Below the pieces are notes generated by a model. That model searched no databases. It worked only from the letters and a program-made list of their open reading frames with translations, and was not told where the DNA came from. From the NCBI GenBank assembly GCA_963691655.1, contig OY829327.1:66972079-67036078 (forward strand): a DNA stretch of 64,000 nucleotides. The letters are read 5' to 3'. The translations under genes were made by a program, and so were the position numbers. Every line of letters begins with the position of its first letter. The stretch's first letter is position 1. This stretch comes from Toxonevra muliebris. Lineage: Eukaryota; Arthropoda; Insecta; Diptera; Pallopteridae. Of this stretch, positions 35,510 through 46,344 are shown piece after piece.

Positions 35510-36908
35510 AATATTATTAAATAGGCTGCTCTTGACAAGTTTCCCTCATGCTCCGTGATGGTGTTTTGATGAAAGCTCCGGCCACACTTAGTATAAACAA
35601 GCCTTCCATAGAGCAGACACCACCGATTTCTCTGTTTTAATAACCTCCATTGTACCAATAATATTGGTTTGTCAAATAACAGAAATTATCGAGAGAAATT
35701 CTCTGCCCTCTACTATTTTATTTAAACTTCGTAGTAATTTTTTTTTTGGTTTTTGTTTTTGTGCATAATTTGTGAAGTAAATTGATAAATTTCAAATAAA
35801 TAAAAATAATTAAAAATTTGCTTTTGTTAATTTTTTGCAAAATTTTATGGGTAAACGAGTATGTAAAGAATGACGAGTGTTGCTTATTTTTTCTTATTCT
35901 TTCATCCCAAGAGCAAGATCTTGGGATGAAAAAACCCAATCCTAACTCATACCGCAATAAGCCCATAACTCTTTCCCAAAGATAAAACGAATAGTTTTTT
36001 GATTTAAATTGGAAAAATTTTACAAAAACCTGATCTTTGGTCTTATAAGCAAGACCAGGAGTGTGATACCAGTAAATATTTCTTCTGTTAACTTAGAGAT
36101 CTCAAAGTTCTGTATTTGGAAAGAAAATGTATTTCAATTGATATTTTGTTGTTCACATTTTGTCTAAACTTTTTCTCGTTTTGATATACCACCGTTCATT
36201 GGTTCAAAGTCAAGAGTCCTGTTCTCAAATCATACTATAAGTGGACATTAATTTCCTGTTAGCAATTACACAACCTAATATTTTAAAAACAGAAAAAATT
36301 GTCAAATTTGCGCTGTAGTAGAGAATAGTCAACTAATTTATTATAAAAAATTATGTGAACAACTGCAAAATCAGCCAAGCACTACAAACAAAAATACTCA
36401 TACAAAATCAAGTGGGTGTCAACAGCAGTCCTGAGCATTAAAGCCCCAGAGCAAAAATACATACGACTAGATGAATCACAAATCCAGCAAGTGAATAAAA
36501 AACAGCAACTGTTGATAAATTTCATTTATTATTTTATTCTTTTTTTATTCTTATTTTTCTCAATTTTTTCTTTTCTGCTTCAAATATCATAATATTATAA
36601 TTTTTGTCTCTTGCTAGAAAGTTCTTGTATGTAAAAAAGAATATTGTTTTGCATGATATTAGAGCAAATGTCATAGGCTTATAAATACGTACGAGTATAC
36701 AAATTAACATTTCCATTAAAAGAGAAATTATTTTTAATTAAATTTAAATAATTATAAAAAAGCAGAACAATATTTTCTTAATTTAAAGATTCGCATAGCA
36801 AAGAAAAATAATTTAGTATTGTATGTTAACCTCAGTTTACTACTCAGTTTTTAATTAAAGTAATAGTATTTAAAAGCGCCTTGATAATGCAAACGAACAC
36901 AGAATTAC
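35510..36908. other. intergenic, includes a strong 32-bp hairpin and the neurochondrin 3' region
   Basis: TTTCATCCCAAGA and TCTTGGGATGAAA form a perfect 13-bp stem with a 6-base loop at about 35900-35931. On the minus strand AATAAA-type signals near 36524-36538 would give neurochondrin a 3' UTR of roughly 370-390 nt. Nothing else was recognised. Confidence 0.45.
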
Positions 36909-39080
36909 TTAATCGCCGAAAAGTTTCTTGCCCAAATCCATCATTCTGTGATTGCGGCAGACGCGCAATGCATCAGCTTTTTTCAACACATCCACCACAT
37001 TTGAGTTGACCTCAACCAATTGCGACAGAAAATCTTCATAGGCCGACTTGACATTCGGTGGCAAGGTGCCAATTTTAACTTTCTTCAAAGTCTGAACAAT
37101 ACCCTCAGCCCAACCGGATTCGATTGCGAATTCTGAGATCCAGGGTACCAGCGGCAGAACACCACACATTGTTTGCATACCAAGGAACCATAATTCGGCG
37201 ATTTCCCTCCAATGTTCCTTGTATGTAATGGAAACGACCAAGGCGGTTGGATCATTCGATTCATCTATATTGTAGGCATCCCAGAGGAAACGAATAGTCG
37301 CCTGAATGTACCGACATAGTGAGAAGTCATTCTGTTTAACCTTCTTGGATTGTTGTTTCAGTAGAAGGAGGCCAAGAATGGCGAGATGGCCATGCATAAC
37401 TAGATTGTCGGGTATGTCCTTCAATTCGGGCAAATTTTCCAACACAAACTTTAGGACATTCGCGAAGAGTGGCGAATCCTCTGCCAATTTCGGTTCCAGT
37501 GCAGTCAAATTCATTAGTATATTACAAAGCGAAACGATAGCTGCACGTGCATCCTTCATTTCTTCGAGCTGTTTAGGTGTAGGCACCGGGTCAGGTTCGT
37601 TCATTCGTTTCAAGCGTTCAGCGCGTGGAACTGGTGGACGTTTGTAGTGTGCAATGGTGAAGTAGAATTCCAGTTGCTCTAAGAAAACTTCGTCTTGTTT
37701 TGTGGTGAAGAAAACTTTACGTGCGTCATCCTCGACGGCCAAGTGACACAGTGCCGGCAACATTACACGTAGTATGTCAACGGGAGCCTTACCTTCGCGT
37801 GTGCCGCTACGCCAAGTTTTCAAATCGTTAAATGTGCCATTGGCGACCTTAAACATGAACGGAAGTAATTTATAAATTGCCGGGCGCAATGCTGTGGTCT
37901 CCTGAGCCAGCCATGCAGAGAGTATGCGTACTGTGGCACCAATGAAAGCCTTATCGCGTGGATTGGGGCTGTCTTTAATTTTGTCATTAGAGACGCGTGT
38001 TAACACGGCCATCACCTGGTTGAAGGCACCCTTGAGAGCGGTGTAAGTTGATTGCTTTTCCTTGGGCTCCATATCGATTTGATCATCGGCCATGTGTTCG
38101 ATGCACAATTCCAAAATAACAAAGCAACACGTGATGAGATCAGCATTCTTGAAAGTGGTTTCCAATTTTTTCTCGTCCATTTGCATACGCACTTCTATAG
38201 CGGCCAATTGAAGCAACAATAGGAAGAATTGTTTCTGGTCGTCTATGAAAGCCCATTGCATGCCCAAAACTTGAAGTGTGCTTGCAATTAAGTGTAATGT
38301 TGGATCGCGTTGTTTCGGGCCGATCTTGCTCTTCAAGATATCACTGCAACCTTTGAAAACACTTTCAGGCCAGATTTCACCTTCCAAACTGTTGACAATG
38401 ACCTCACGACGACATGTGGCCAAAATTGATGACAAAATTGTGCACAATTCAAATTTACGATCGCTATGATCTGTCTCCATATCCAATGAAATACGCTGAA
38501 CCAACGCATGAAAGGGTTTCGCATCATCGGTCCACGCAGCCGATCCAAACTTATTTACCAGCATGACGATTAAATGAAGTGCTTCATCAGTTTGAAAACT
38601 TTGCGCCGAGTAGATTTGCGACATCTTCGGTATAGCGCCAGTGGCAATTAGGGCATTTTGGCCGGGCTCATAGGTCGCAATGCTCTTAAGGCAGCTGTAG
38701 GCCTCGCTGACCACAATTAAATTATCATCGTAATCATCATCATCGGCTTGCTCGACGATCTCCAATAAAGTTGGTATCGCCTCGATCATATCCTTGTGAG
38801 TTGCCAACTCCTCTTCTTGACAGAAACATGTTAGAATCGAAAGTGCCACACTCTTGTACACCAAAGGGGGACAGTCGTTGGGTAAATCTTTTGAACTCAA
38901 CAGTTTTTTCAGGAAGCTAAACCCGATAGCTTCGAAAAGTAATTTCTTTGCAGCCGGTGTGCAGTCTTTACCTTTTACTAATTTTGTGACCATAAAAAGC
39001 GTTGCGAACTTTTCAGTATCACTTTTGGTGCCCTTCAGCATTGCAGCACATTTCTTCACAGTTTCAGGAATTTCCGCCAT
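36909..39080 (-). CDS. Neurochondrin: neurochondrin family protein
   Basis: A single uninterrupted frame of 723 codons, ending KKLFGD. Its length matches animal neurochondrins (about 700-730 residues), so it is probably complete and intronless. The sequence is an all-helical ARM/HEAT-like fold throughout, with an acidic loop (QADDDDYDDN, residues 111-120), family-typical wording such as ATLFMVTKLVKG near residue 27, and leucine-rich helices. There is no signal peptide or obvious membrane span. The family is cytoplasmic; in mammals it is linked to neurite outgrowth, CaMKII regulation and vesicle/SMN interactions, and the fly role is less defined. The start ATG sits in CAAAATGG, a good fly context, and no in-frame upstream ATG improves on it. 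It is the only well-supported host gene here, with AT-rich, repeat-filled flanks. Antisense ORFs inside it are shadows. Confidence 0.95.
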   Translation of the reverse strand: MAEIPETVKKCAAMLKGTKSDTEKFATLFMVTKLVKGKDCTPAAKKLLFEAIGFSFLKKLLSSKDLPNDCPPLVYKSVALSILTCFCQEEELATHKDMIEAIPTLLEIVEQADDDDYDDNLIVVSEAYSCLKSIATYEPGQNALIATGAIPKMSQIYSAQSFQTDEALHLIVMLVNKFGSAAWTDDAKPFHALVQRISLDMETDHSDRKFELCTILSSILATCRREVIVNSLEGEIWPESVFKGCSDILKSKIGPKQRDPTLHLIASTLQVLGMQWAFIDDQKQFFLLLLQLAAIEVRMQMDEKKLETTFKNADLITCCFVILELCIEHMADDQIDMEPKEKQSTYTALKGAFNQVMAVLTRVSNDKIKDSPNPRDKAFIGATVRILSAWLAQETTALRPAIYKLLPFMFKVANGTFNDLKTWRSGTREGKAPVDILRVMLPALCHLAVEDDARKVFFTTKQDEVFLEQLEFYFTIAHYKRPPVPRAERLKRMNEPDPVPTPKQLEEMKDARAAIVSLCNILMNLTALEPKLAEDSPLFANVLKFVLENLPELKDIPDNLVMHGHLAILGLLLLKQQSKKVKQNDFSLCRYIQATIRFLWDAYNIDESNDPTALVVSITYKEHWREIAELWFLGMQTMCGVLPLVPWISEFAIESGWAEGIVQTLKKVKIGTLPPNVKSAYEDFLSQLVEVNSNVVDVLKKADALRVCRNHRMMDLGKKLFGD

Positions 39081-39790
39081 TTTGTATTTTATTCGTTTTC
39101 AAATTTGTTTTATTTTTTAAGTTAGTTTTAGAGTTCAATATGATTTAAATTTATTTTCGGAAAATTTAACGACTAATTCAGTTTGCTTTATTATATGTAC
39201 ATCTATGGTTCACGTACGACATATGTGTACATATATGTATCTATATGTGAGAAGTATATAATATATACTCGTGTATAGATATATTATAAAATATTTTCAC
39301 TTTCACACAATATTCCGTTTATTCAATTGTAGATTTCTTAAATTTCGTGTTCCACACTCGCCGACGCACTCTCACCAACTGATCCAACCAGATATCCCTC
39401 AACTGCGGACTACAAATATATCCCAAGCAGGCAGCGATTGTCGTCTGTTTTCGTATTGCTCGCTACATACCATTTCCTTTCCATAACCATTTGTTGTTGT
39501 TACATTTTCCACAAGTATACCTACTCATTTTTATTTTTAACAAAATTTTTGTTTTTCGTTTCTTTGCTAGAGTGAAAATCCAATTTCAAAGTGAATTGAG
39601 AATAAATACGTGTTTGTTTGGATGTATCTGCGAATGAGGATGAAGATCGCCGATCTCGGGAGCCACATCGCTCGTATAGCGTGGCGCAGCGTCTGCGTAT
39701 GTCGCGTCATTCTCATTCACGTTCACATTCATTCTCTCTTGCTCGACAACACGTTGAGATTGTTAGTCCATGTTTATAATTAGAATCTGA
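39081..39790 (-). promoter_or_regulatory. probable neurochondrin 5' UTR and promoter region
   Basis: The DNA upstream of the start codon includes a GC-richer island (about 39590-39770) in otherwise AT-rich sequence, with CG-containing words such as CGCGACATACG on the gene strand. That is consistent with a promoter or a non-coding first exon. No TATA box or defined initiator could be assigned, so this is positional inference. Confidence 0.3.
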
Positions 39791-40129
39791 AATTTTCTTA
39801 CATTTCCATTTTCTTTTTGATTTTTGTTTTTGTTTTTTATTTTTATTTACATTTATTTTTATTTTTTGCTTTAGAATTAATGTTTTATCACATGCATATA
39901 TTATAGTAGACGTGTGTAAATATATATTCACATATTACCAGATCACGAAATACTTTACTTTACTTTTTTTGACGAATCATCAATTTATAAGATTAATGTT
40001 TGAAAAACAAATGTTTATAACGTAAAAATAATGTTTTGAAACATCGGCTGTTATTAGCTTTGAAAGTAACGTTCTTTTCTTATTAGAAAGAACTGAAGCA
40101 TTTGCATTTATTTCCTCGTTTTTCTTTAA

Positions 40130-40253
40130 CCCAGATATGCCCATTGCCTTATATATAGGTTACTTCAGAAATGTTTGATTTTGATTAAATGAGAATATAT
40201 TCAATCAAAATAAAAACTTTTTGAAGTGTACTGGGCCATTAGGCATGTCTAGG
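40130..40253. mobile_element. TTAA-flanked palindromic MITE (124 bp)
   Basis: CCCAGATATGCC at the left and GGCATGTCTAGG at the right are inverted copies with two mismatches. TTAA lies on both outer sides (40126-40129 and 40254-40257). CC-starting TIR plus TTAA suggests a piggyBac-type MITE. Confidence 0.75.
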
Positions 40254-40796
40254 TTAAAGTATTATTTTCCGACAGGTTTTATCTTTTCATAAGAAATTTG
40301 TAAGAAATCCGCGACGTGTGGAAATACGGGATATCTGGCAACGACGTTAGACTCTGTAGATATTTATATGTCTTATACATATGCATGCATTTGTTCCAAA
40401 AATTACCAATTTCTTGTGCTATTTGGGGTGTTGGCTGGTTGCATGAGGTGTAAGATAAATTTCCCATTTGGGGATTCGACATGAACGAGTACACTTGCTT
40501 GTTAAACATGAATATATATGTTTGTGCATGTGTAAGTGCAATATACATAAGTATGTAGGAATAGCATAGTTTTACTGTATCTATTACTTAGATATTAATT
40601 TTTTTGGTGGAAGTACATATATTTCGGTTGGTTTATATTGACAAAAATAATGTAGTAAACTCTATGATTAGTAATAAATAGTATGCTAATTACAGGAATA
40701 AACAAAAAAATTCTTCATTTGGATCAAAACGCAGACTGGAACGTTACGTTCGTAGGCATTTTTTTCATTTTTCCTCATATCTCCCTTATAACCCAT

Positions 40797-41179
40797 TGTT
40801 TAAGATCCTCTCATGTGGTTCGATTAGTACTCCCGTCACTAGTCGCCATTTCCACCACCAACTTGTACATTATTATATTTAATATTTTGTTATACTTAAA
40901 TTGTTGCACTATCTCTTTTCTCTTTTGGTTGTAAATACCACTCTGGTATTTCGTGTTAAATTCATTCAGAATAAACCTCTGGTATTTGTCTCTTTCTGAG
41001 TTTGGATAAATACCACTCTGGTATTGATTTTGGTATAATATGTTATATATATGTACACTCTGTACATATTTACACTTGTAATAGATTTCCTTTACCCAAA
41101 GGATTTTATACCTGTTGCCATACGGTATAAATTTCTATGGCTATGAGGAATTCTAAGTCTTTATCGAGCAACTCTTGCT
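40797..41179 (+). repeat. 5' LTR, upstream segment (383 bp)
   Basis: This matches 50208-50590 with one substitution. It contains two AATACCACTCTGGTATT palindromes. It ends in AACTCTTGCT, which is repeated after the inserted LINE. Confidence 0.95.
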
Positions 41180-44100
41180 CTAGAACAGCAGAGACGATGA
41201 GTGCCATTAAGGTACTCCAGGCGAACCTGCACCATGCCATAGGGGCATCGGCCACAGTATGCAGGCTTTTCGCTGAAAACAAATTCACCCTTGCGCTAAT
41301 ACAGGAGCCCTGGGTAAGCTGTGGCCAGGTCCGCGGACTCAATACGAATCATAGTAAGTTGCTTTACTTTCGTGGAGATGTTGTGCCAAGAGCGGCCATA
41401 CTAATTGAAAAAAGTTTTAATTATCTCCCTCTTACTAATTTCATTTCCAGAGATCTCGTAGCCATACTGGTGGAGGTCCCCACTGCGAACGGAGTACAGG
41501 AGGTCGTGCTGGCGTCTGCATACTTTGCTGGGGACTTGCAACAAATCCCACCAATCGAGGTCCAGGATTTAATTAGTGACTGTCGGCAGTCCAATCGTCA
41601 ATTTGTTGTTGGCTGTGATGCTAATGCCCATCATACCATCTGGGGTAGTAGCAATATCAACGAACGAGGTGAGTGTCTTCTAAATTACTTAGTATCTAAT
41701 AGTGTAGATATTGTAAATAGGGGATGTAAGCCTACTTTCATTACTGCAGCCAGGGAAGAGGTGCTGGACCTCACCCTAGCCAGCAGGATATTGTCCGATT
41801 CTATTGTGAATTGGAGAGTCTCAGATGAAGCGTCCCTGTCTGATCATCAACACATAGTTTTTGACATTCCAGGACGTACTGAGCTCCTTGCTAATGTAAT
41901 TAATCCTAGAAGGACTAATTGGAGTCTGTTCCAAGCCATTGTGGGCACAAAGATAGATTCCATTGCTACCTCCATCAGCTCAGTCGATGAACTGGAAGAG
42001 GTAGCAACTCAGCTCAATAATGTGCTAATTTCTTCCTATCAAGACAGCAATTTCGTTCCTACAACTAAAATGGTGCGCAAGGTACCCTGGTGGAACAATC
42101 AGCTGTCAGATATGCGCAAGCATGTCAGGAAGTTATTCAATAAATCAAAACGTACAAAGCAGTGGAATGAATATAGGGTTGCACTGACGGAGTACAATAT
42201 AGAAATTAGGAAGTCAAAACGCGATTGCTGGAGAAGACACTGTGAGAGTATCTCCTCGCTGCCTGAGGCAGCACGTCTTCAAAGGGTTTTCGCCAAAGAC
42301 TCTTCTAATGGGGTTGGTCTCCTCAAAAAGCATGATGGCACTTTTACTGCCAATCACCGCGAGACTCTGGAAACTTTACTTCATATTCATTTTCCGGGGT
42401 CTTCTACGGAAGTTACTCCGTCCTCTCCTGAAGTACATGATCATAGGATCTGCTTCTCCAATAGGACGAAGAGCCTTTCAGGGGTCATTTTTGACCGGAA
42501 TAAGGTTAAATGGGCAGTGGCCTCTTTTAAACCTTATAAATCCCCAGGGGGTGACAGGATCTTTCCAGCAATGTTGCAGAACTGTCTGGAAACCATCCTT
42601 GACCACCTAGTTAAACTGTTTAGGGCAAGTTTCAATTGGGGATACATTCCAAGTTCTTGGAGGAAGGTGGTTGTCGTCTTCATTCCCAAACAAGGCAATA
42701 GGCCTCTGGAACTCCCTAAATCTTACAGGCCTATAAGCCTCACGTCTTTCCTGCTTAAAACCATGGAAAAACTGCTTGATTTACACTTTAGAAGCAAACT
42801 TGCAAGCTCGATACCTCTTCATCGAACGCAGTTTGCTTACATTAAGGGTAAATCGACCGAAGTCGCATTACATTGCCTTGTCAGTAAAATTGAAAAAACC
42901 TTTCGATCCAAAGAGATTGCGCTCTGTGCTTTCCTTGACATTGAGGGTGCCTTCGACAATACTGGATTCGGTTCTATTTCCAAAGCTCTGGAATGTAAGG
43001 GTATTGATTCCCAATCCATTGCCTGGGTGGATGCCATGCTGAGGAAGCGTGAAATCTCATCCACGCTAGGCAAAGCCACTGTGTGCATTAAGGCTGTAAA
43101 AGGCTGCCCACAAGGCGGTGTTCTATCACCTCTGTTGTGGTCCTTAGTAATTGATGACCTTTTGACTAAACTAGATGAGTCTGGTTTTGAGGCCATCGGT
43201 TATGCGGATGATTTGGTAATCATCGTCTCTGGAAAGTATGATTCAACCATCACGGAGGTGATGAAATCAGCTCTCCTATTGGTTTCAAATTGGTGCGCCA
43301 TAGAAGGCCTATCAATCAATCCCAACAAAGCAGTTCTTGTTCCCTTTACTAAGAGATACAAACTGGACCTCGGTCCCATTTCCATACAAGACACTGTTAT
43401 TGTGTACTCTGATGAGGTCAAATATTTAGGCATCACGCTTGACAAACGACTAAACTGGAACACTCACTTACACACTGTCCTCTTAAAAGCCACTAGGGCT
43501 TTCTGGGCCTGCAAAAGACTCTTTGGTAAAACATGGGGTCTTACTCCTAAGATGATCTTTTGGCTCTACACCATGATAGTTAGACCTGTCATAGCCTATG
43601 CGGCTCTAGTGTGGTGGCCCAAAGTCATGCAGGGCTCGGCCATCACCAAACTTAACAAGCTCCAAAGGCTTGCTTGCGTCTCCATAACTGGAGCTATGCG
43701 CACCTGTCCAACTCCTGCCATTGAAGCGTTGATTGGCCTGGTGCCATTACACATTTTCATCAAGAAAACAGCTGCAAATACTGTTTTGCGGCTGCGTATA
43801 TCGTCAAGCTTACTGGAAGGCAACTATGGTCACCTGAGCATTCTTGGCGAAATCCCTAACACTCCCATATGTACTGTATCGGACTATATGGTTAGGGATC
43901 TATGTTTCGGTAGGAAATTCAACATCATTCTTCCTTCCAGGTCCGAATGGGATGGCCAATGTCCCGATTTCGGTCCCTTTGCTCTCAATTGGTATACAGA
44001 CGGCTCGAAAATGGACTGTGGTTCTGGTGCCGGAGTTGCTGGACCCAATACTAGAATCTCAATCCCTCTGGGTATTTGGCCCAGTGTCTTTCAAGCCGAA

Positions 44101-44876
44101 ATATACGCAATTGAGACCTGCGCTAATATAAACCTGTATAAAGGTCTTAAAGGCGCAAATATTGTAATTTTCTCAGATAGCCTGGCGGCTCTCTTAGCAC
44201 TCTCTTCATGGAGTTTTTCATCTAAACTGGTGAAAGAGTGTTTTGATAGTCTCCAGCGCTTGTCTACCCGTAACAAAGTTACGCTTTGTTGGGTACCCGG
44301 CCACCGTGACATTGCTGGTAATGAAGCCGCCGATGAACTGGCTAGGCAAGGTTCATCTACCAAGCACTTCGGCCCCGATCCGTTTTGCGGAATCGGCTGG
44401 GCCTCAACGAAATCTATCGTTGAGGAGTGGTCTAAGGCAAAATGGCTAGAGTATTTGAACTCCATCCCGGGTTTAAGACAGGCAAAAGCTCTTACCATTC
44501 CGCTTGCCCAAAATCAGCCCATTTCTTATTCCAAACCTGACCTTAGGCTATTGGTGGGCTACATGTCTGGACACCATGGGCTCAGATATCACCTAAGCAG
44601 GATGGGTCTGTCCAATGAGACAGAGTGTCGTCTATGTATGGAAGACGACGAGACGACACTTCACATTCTGTGTGAGTGTCCGGCCTTGGCTCGGCTCAGA
44701 GGAAGAATCTTTGATTATTCGTTTTTGACGGCTGATCACATGAAATCTTCTTCAACGAAAGATGTCTTGACTTTTATTAGGTCAGCCGAACGTCTTTTGT
44801 CATAAAATGGGGAATGGCACAAAAGATCTTTTAGGTCGCAGTGCCTGCCTGGTTGGGCTCCTCTAATACTAATAAT
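41180..44876 (+). mobile_element. LOA/I-type LINE inserted in the 5' LTR (3697 bp)
   Basis: The target duplication AACTCTTGCT lies at 41170-41179 and 44877-44886. The 3' end is a TAA-rich tail (CTAATACTAATAAT) as in I/LOA-group elements, with no poly(A). Only 17 bp precede the ORF2 start, so either the copy is 5'-truncated just before ORF2 or the family has a single ORF. Confidence 0.93.
41197..44805 (+). CDS. LINE ORF2: AP-endonuclease, reverse transcriptase, RNase H
   Basis: An intact 1202-residue pol of a non-LTR retrotransposon. Domains in order: APE-type endonuclease (N10, IQEPW with E37, GCDANAHHTIWG near 147, SDHQ near 223); reverse transcriptase (FIPKQGN, YRPISLTSF, AFLDIEGAFDN, GCPQGGVLSPLLW, catalytic YADD at 669-672); thumb/connection; RNase H (WYTDGSK with D935, an ExxA helix, SDSLAAL, HRDIAGNEAADELA near 1036); and a C-terminal zinc-binding-like CRLCMEDDETTLHILCEC (from 1143). 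RT plus RNase H and the wording place it near the LOA/I group. The open frame extends 20 codons further upstream into LTR sequence, but the LINE's own ATG at 41197 is the natural start. No stop, frameshift or lost catalytic residue was seen, so it may still be functional. Confidence 0.95.
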   Translation: MSAIKVLQANLHHAIGASATVCRLFAENKFTLALIQEPWVSCGQVRGLNTNHSKLLYFRGDVVPRAAILIEKSFNYLPLTNFISRDLVAILVEVPTANGVQEVVLASAYFAGDLQQIPPIEVQDLISDCRQSNRQFVVGCDANAHHTIWGSSNINERGECLLNYLVSNSVDIVNRGCKPTFITAAREEVLDLTLASRILSDSIVNWRVSDEASLSDHQHIVFDIPGRTELLANVINPRRTNWSLFQAIVGTKIDSIATSISSVDELEEVATQLNNVLISSYQDSNFVPTTKMVRKVPWWNNQLSDMRKHVRKLFNKSKRTKQWNEYRVALTEYNIEIRKSKRDCWRRHCESISSLPEAARLQRVFAKDSSNGVGLLKKHDGTFTANHRETLETLLHIHFPGSSTEVTPSSPEVHDHRICFSNRTKSLSGVIFDRNKVKWAVASFKPYKSPGGDRIFPAMLQNCLETILDHLVKLFRASFNWGYIPSSWRKVVVVFIPKQGNRPLELPKSYRPISLTSFLLKTMEKLLDLHFRSKLASSIPLHRTQFAYIKGKSTEVALHCLVSKIEKTFRSKEIALCAFLDIEGAFDNTGFGSISKALECKGIDSQSIAWVDAMLRKREISSTLGKATVCIKAVKGCPQGGVLSPLLWSLVIDDLLTKLDESGFEAIGYADDLVIIVSGKYDSTITEVMKSALLLVSNWCAIEGLSINPNKAVLVPFTKRYKLDLGPISIQDTVIVYSDEVKYLGITLDKRLNWNTHLHTVLLKATRAFWACKRLFGKTWGLTPKMIFWLYTMIVRPVIAYAALVWWPKVMQGSAITKLNKLQRLACVSITGAMRTCPTPAIEALIGLVPLHIFIKKTAANTVLRLRISSSLLEGNYGHLSILGEIPNTPICTVSDYMVRDLCFGRKFNIILPSRSEWDGQCPDFGPFALNWYTDGSKMDCGSGAGVAGPNTRISIPLGIWPSVFQAEIYAIETCANINLYKGLKGANIVIFSDSLAALLALSSWSFSSKLVKECFDSLQRLSTRNKVTLCWVPGHRDIAGNEAADELARQGSSTKHFGPDPFCGIGWASTKSIVEEWSKAKWLEYLNSIPGLRQAKALTIPLAQNQPISYSKPDLRLLVGYMSGHHGLRYHLSRMGLSNETECRLCMEDDETTLHILCECPALARLRGRIFDYSFLTADHMKSSSTKDVLTFIRSAERLLS

Positions 44877-44886
44877 AACTCTTGCT

Positions 44887-45062
44887 ACGAAAATATTCGA
44901 AAACGGCAGTTCTCTAGCAACTCCTGCTAGATCAATATAAAACTCATATTCAATAAAATTCACATCTCGTGTGTTTCTTTTGTAATTTTAAAAACAAATC
45001 TCGTGTGTTCTTATTTATATTTGCAAAATCTTTCAGTGTTTTATTCCCAACGATTTCGTTCA
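44887..45062 (+). repeat. 5' LTR, downstream segment (176 bp)
   Basis: Identical to 50591-50766 by eye. It carries TATAAAA (44936) and AATAAA shortly after, so the LINE insertion separates the upstream 383 bp of the LTR from its core promoter. Confidence 0.95.
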
Positions 45063-45080
45063 TGGTCCTTCGAGCTATTT
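45063..45080 (+). promoter_or_regulatory. candidate primer-binding site
   Basis: TGGTCCTTCGAGC begins immediately after the LTR's terminal CA. A TGG start, the complement of the tRNA CCA end, is expected of an LTR-element primer site. The specific tRNA was not identified. Confidence 0.6.
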
Positions 45081-45119
45081 TCAAATGATCTGGCACCTCT
45101 TGCCTCTTCCCACGATCAG

Positions 45120-45209
45120 TTCTATTTTATTCTCGTTCCGGTCGGTCTCTTCGCCTGGAAAAAGTTCCATTTTATTCTCATCCCGGCCAGTCTCTTCGTC
45201 TGGAAAAAG
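45120..45209 (+). repeat. 45-bp tandem duplication in the element leader
   Basis: Two copies of ATTTTATTCTCGTTCCGGTC...CTGGAAAAAG, offset by exactly 45 bp, with a handful of differences. Confidence 0.85.
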
Positions 45210-46344
45210 TTTTTTACTACAAACTCGTTTAATACGGTCGCAAAAGAAAAATATCTTTGCGCGTTTAAATTTGAAAAATTGATAAAAATTCTTCTTAAAA
45301 TGCTAGAGTTAGCAAATAATAAATACAAAAATATCAAAAAACAAGCACAAACATATATCAAAAAAAAAAAAACAAGTATATTTGAAACAAAATAAAATTC
45401 CGAAACACAATTATAAGACAAAGTTAGAAAACAAAAAATACGAAAACTATGTTTGCAAAAAACATTTATACATATGTAAGAGCACAAAAATATGTGAAAC
45501 ATAAAAACGCATATATAAGACATAAAACAACTGAAAGTTAATGTACATACATAAATTAAATAAGAACATAAAACTAACAATTAAACAGTAAAAACGTGAA
45601 GAAGTAAACAGTATCAAACAGTTATTGAATTACATACAGACAAACACACACACAAAGTGAAACAGAAAAAACACAAACCCAGTGGGAAAAAAATTGTTTC
45701 AAAATAAAAAACTCTACACTATTTTGTCACTGCAAAATTAATATTGAAAAACAAATGAGAAAATATCTAACAAACAAAACAATACTCAAAAAAAAAAAAA
45801 ATAAATAAATAAATAAAAATAAAACTACATAAAACAAGTATTACATACATATCTCACCATTTCACACGTCACAATACAACACTCATCAATCCACACATCA
45901 ATTCAACAATCACATTAACGACTACAACATCCCATCTGCAGAAACCATCGCACCCAGCAGATATCACTCCACATCACAGTCCTCTCCATAAAGGCCATAT
46001 TTCCCAAAATGGCCACGCAGTAAGTTGCAGTATCGTTCCTAATTTTATAAAAACATATATATTCAATAATATATGGTATCACATATTGCAAAGGAAAATT
46101 TCCATTTTTCTTTGCACGATTAAAAAAAGAAAAAAAAAACAATGGATGTGTGCAAGGCAAGCAAGATATTTGATGTGTAAACAGTTAAGCCAACTGAATG
46201 CCATATACATAAGCTCACATATGTATAGCCATATATAGGGATTTTATGTATAATGTAAATGCTAGGTAAATAATTCAAATTAAAATAATTTTTTTATAAA
46301 CTTAAAAATTTATTAGATATCATTATCTTTTATATATAATTGCT

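Noticed and set aside
37306..39120. Several antisense ORFs across neurochondrin
   Set aside because: Frame shadows of the 723-codon gene; no independent motifs.
41137..41196. Start of LINE protein at the LTR ATG (MAMRNSKSL...)
   Set aside because: These 20 codons derive from the LTR, as the uninterrupted 3' LTR shows; the LINE's own ATG is at 41197.
44091..44498. Antisense ORF within the LINE
   Set aside because: Shadow of the intact ORF2 on the other strand; the RNase H domain explains the open frame.
45122..45580. 152-codon minus-strand open frame rich in F, L, I, C
   Set aside because: It is the complement of an A-rich low-complexity tract inside the LTR element and includes the 45-bp tandem repeat; no domain or start context.
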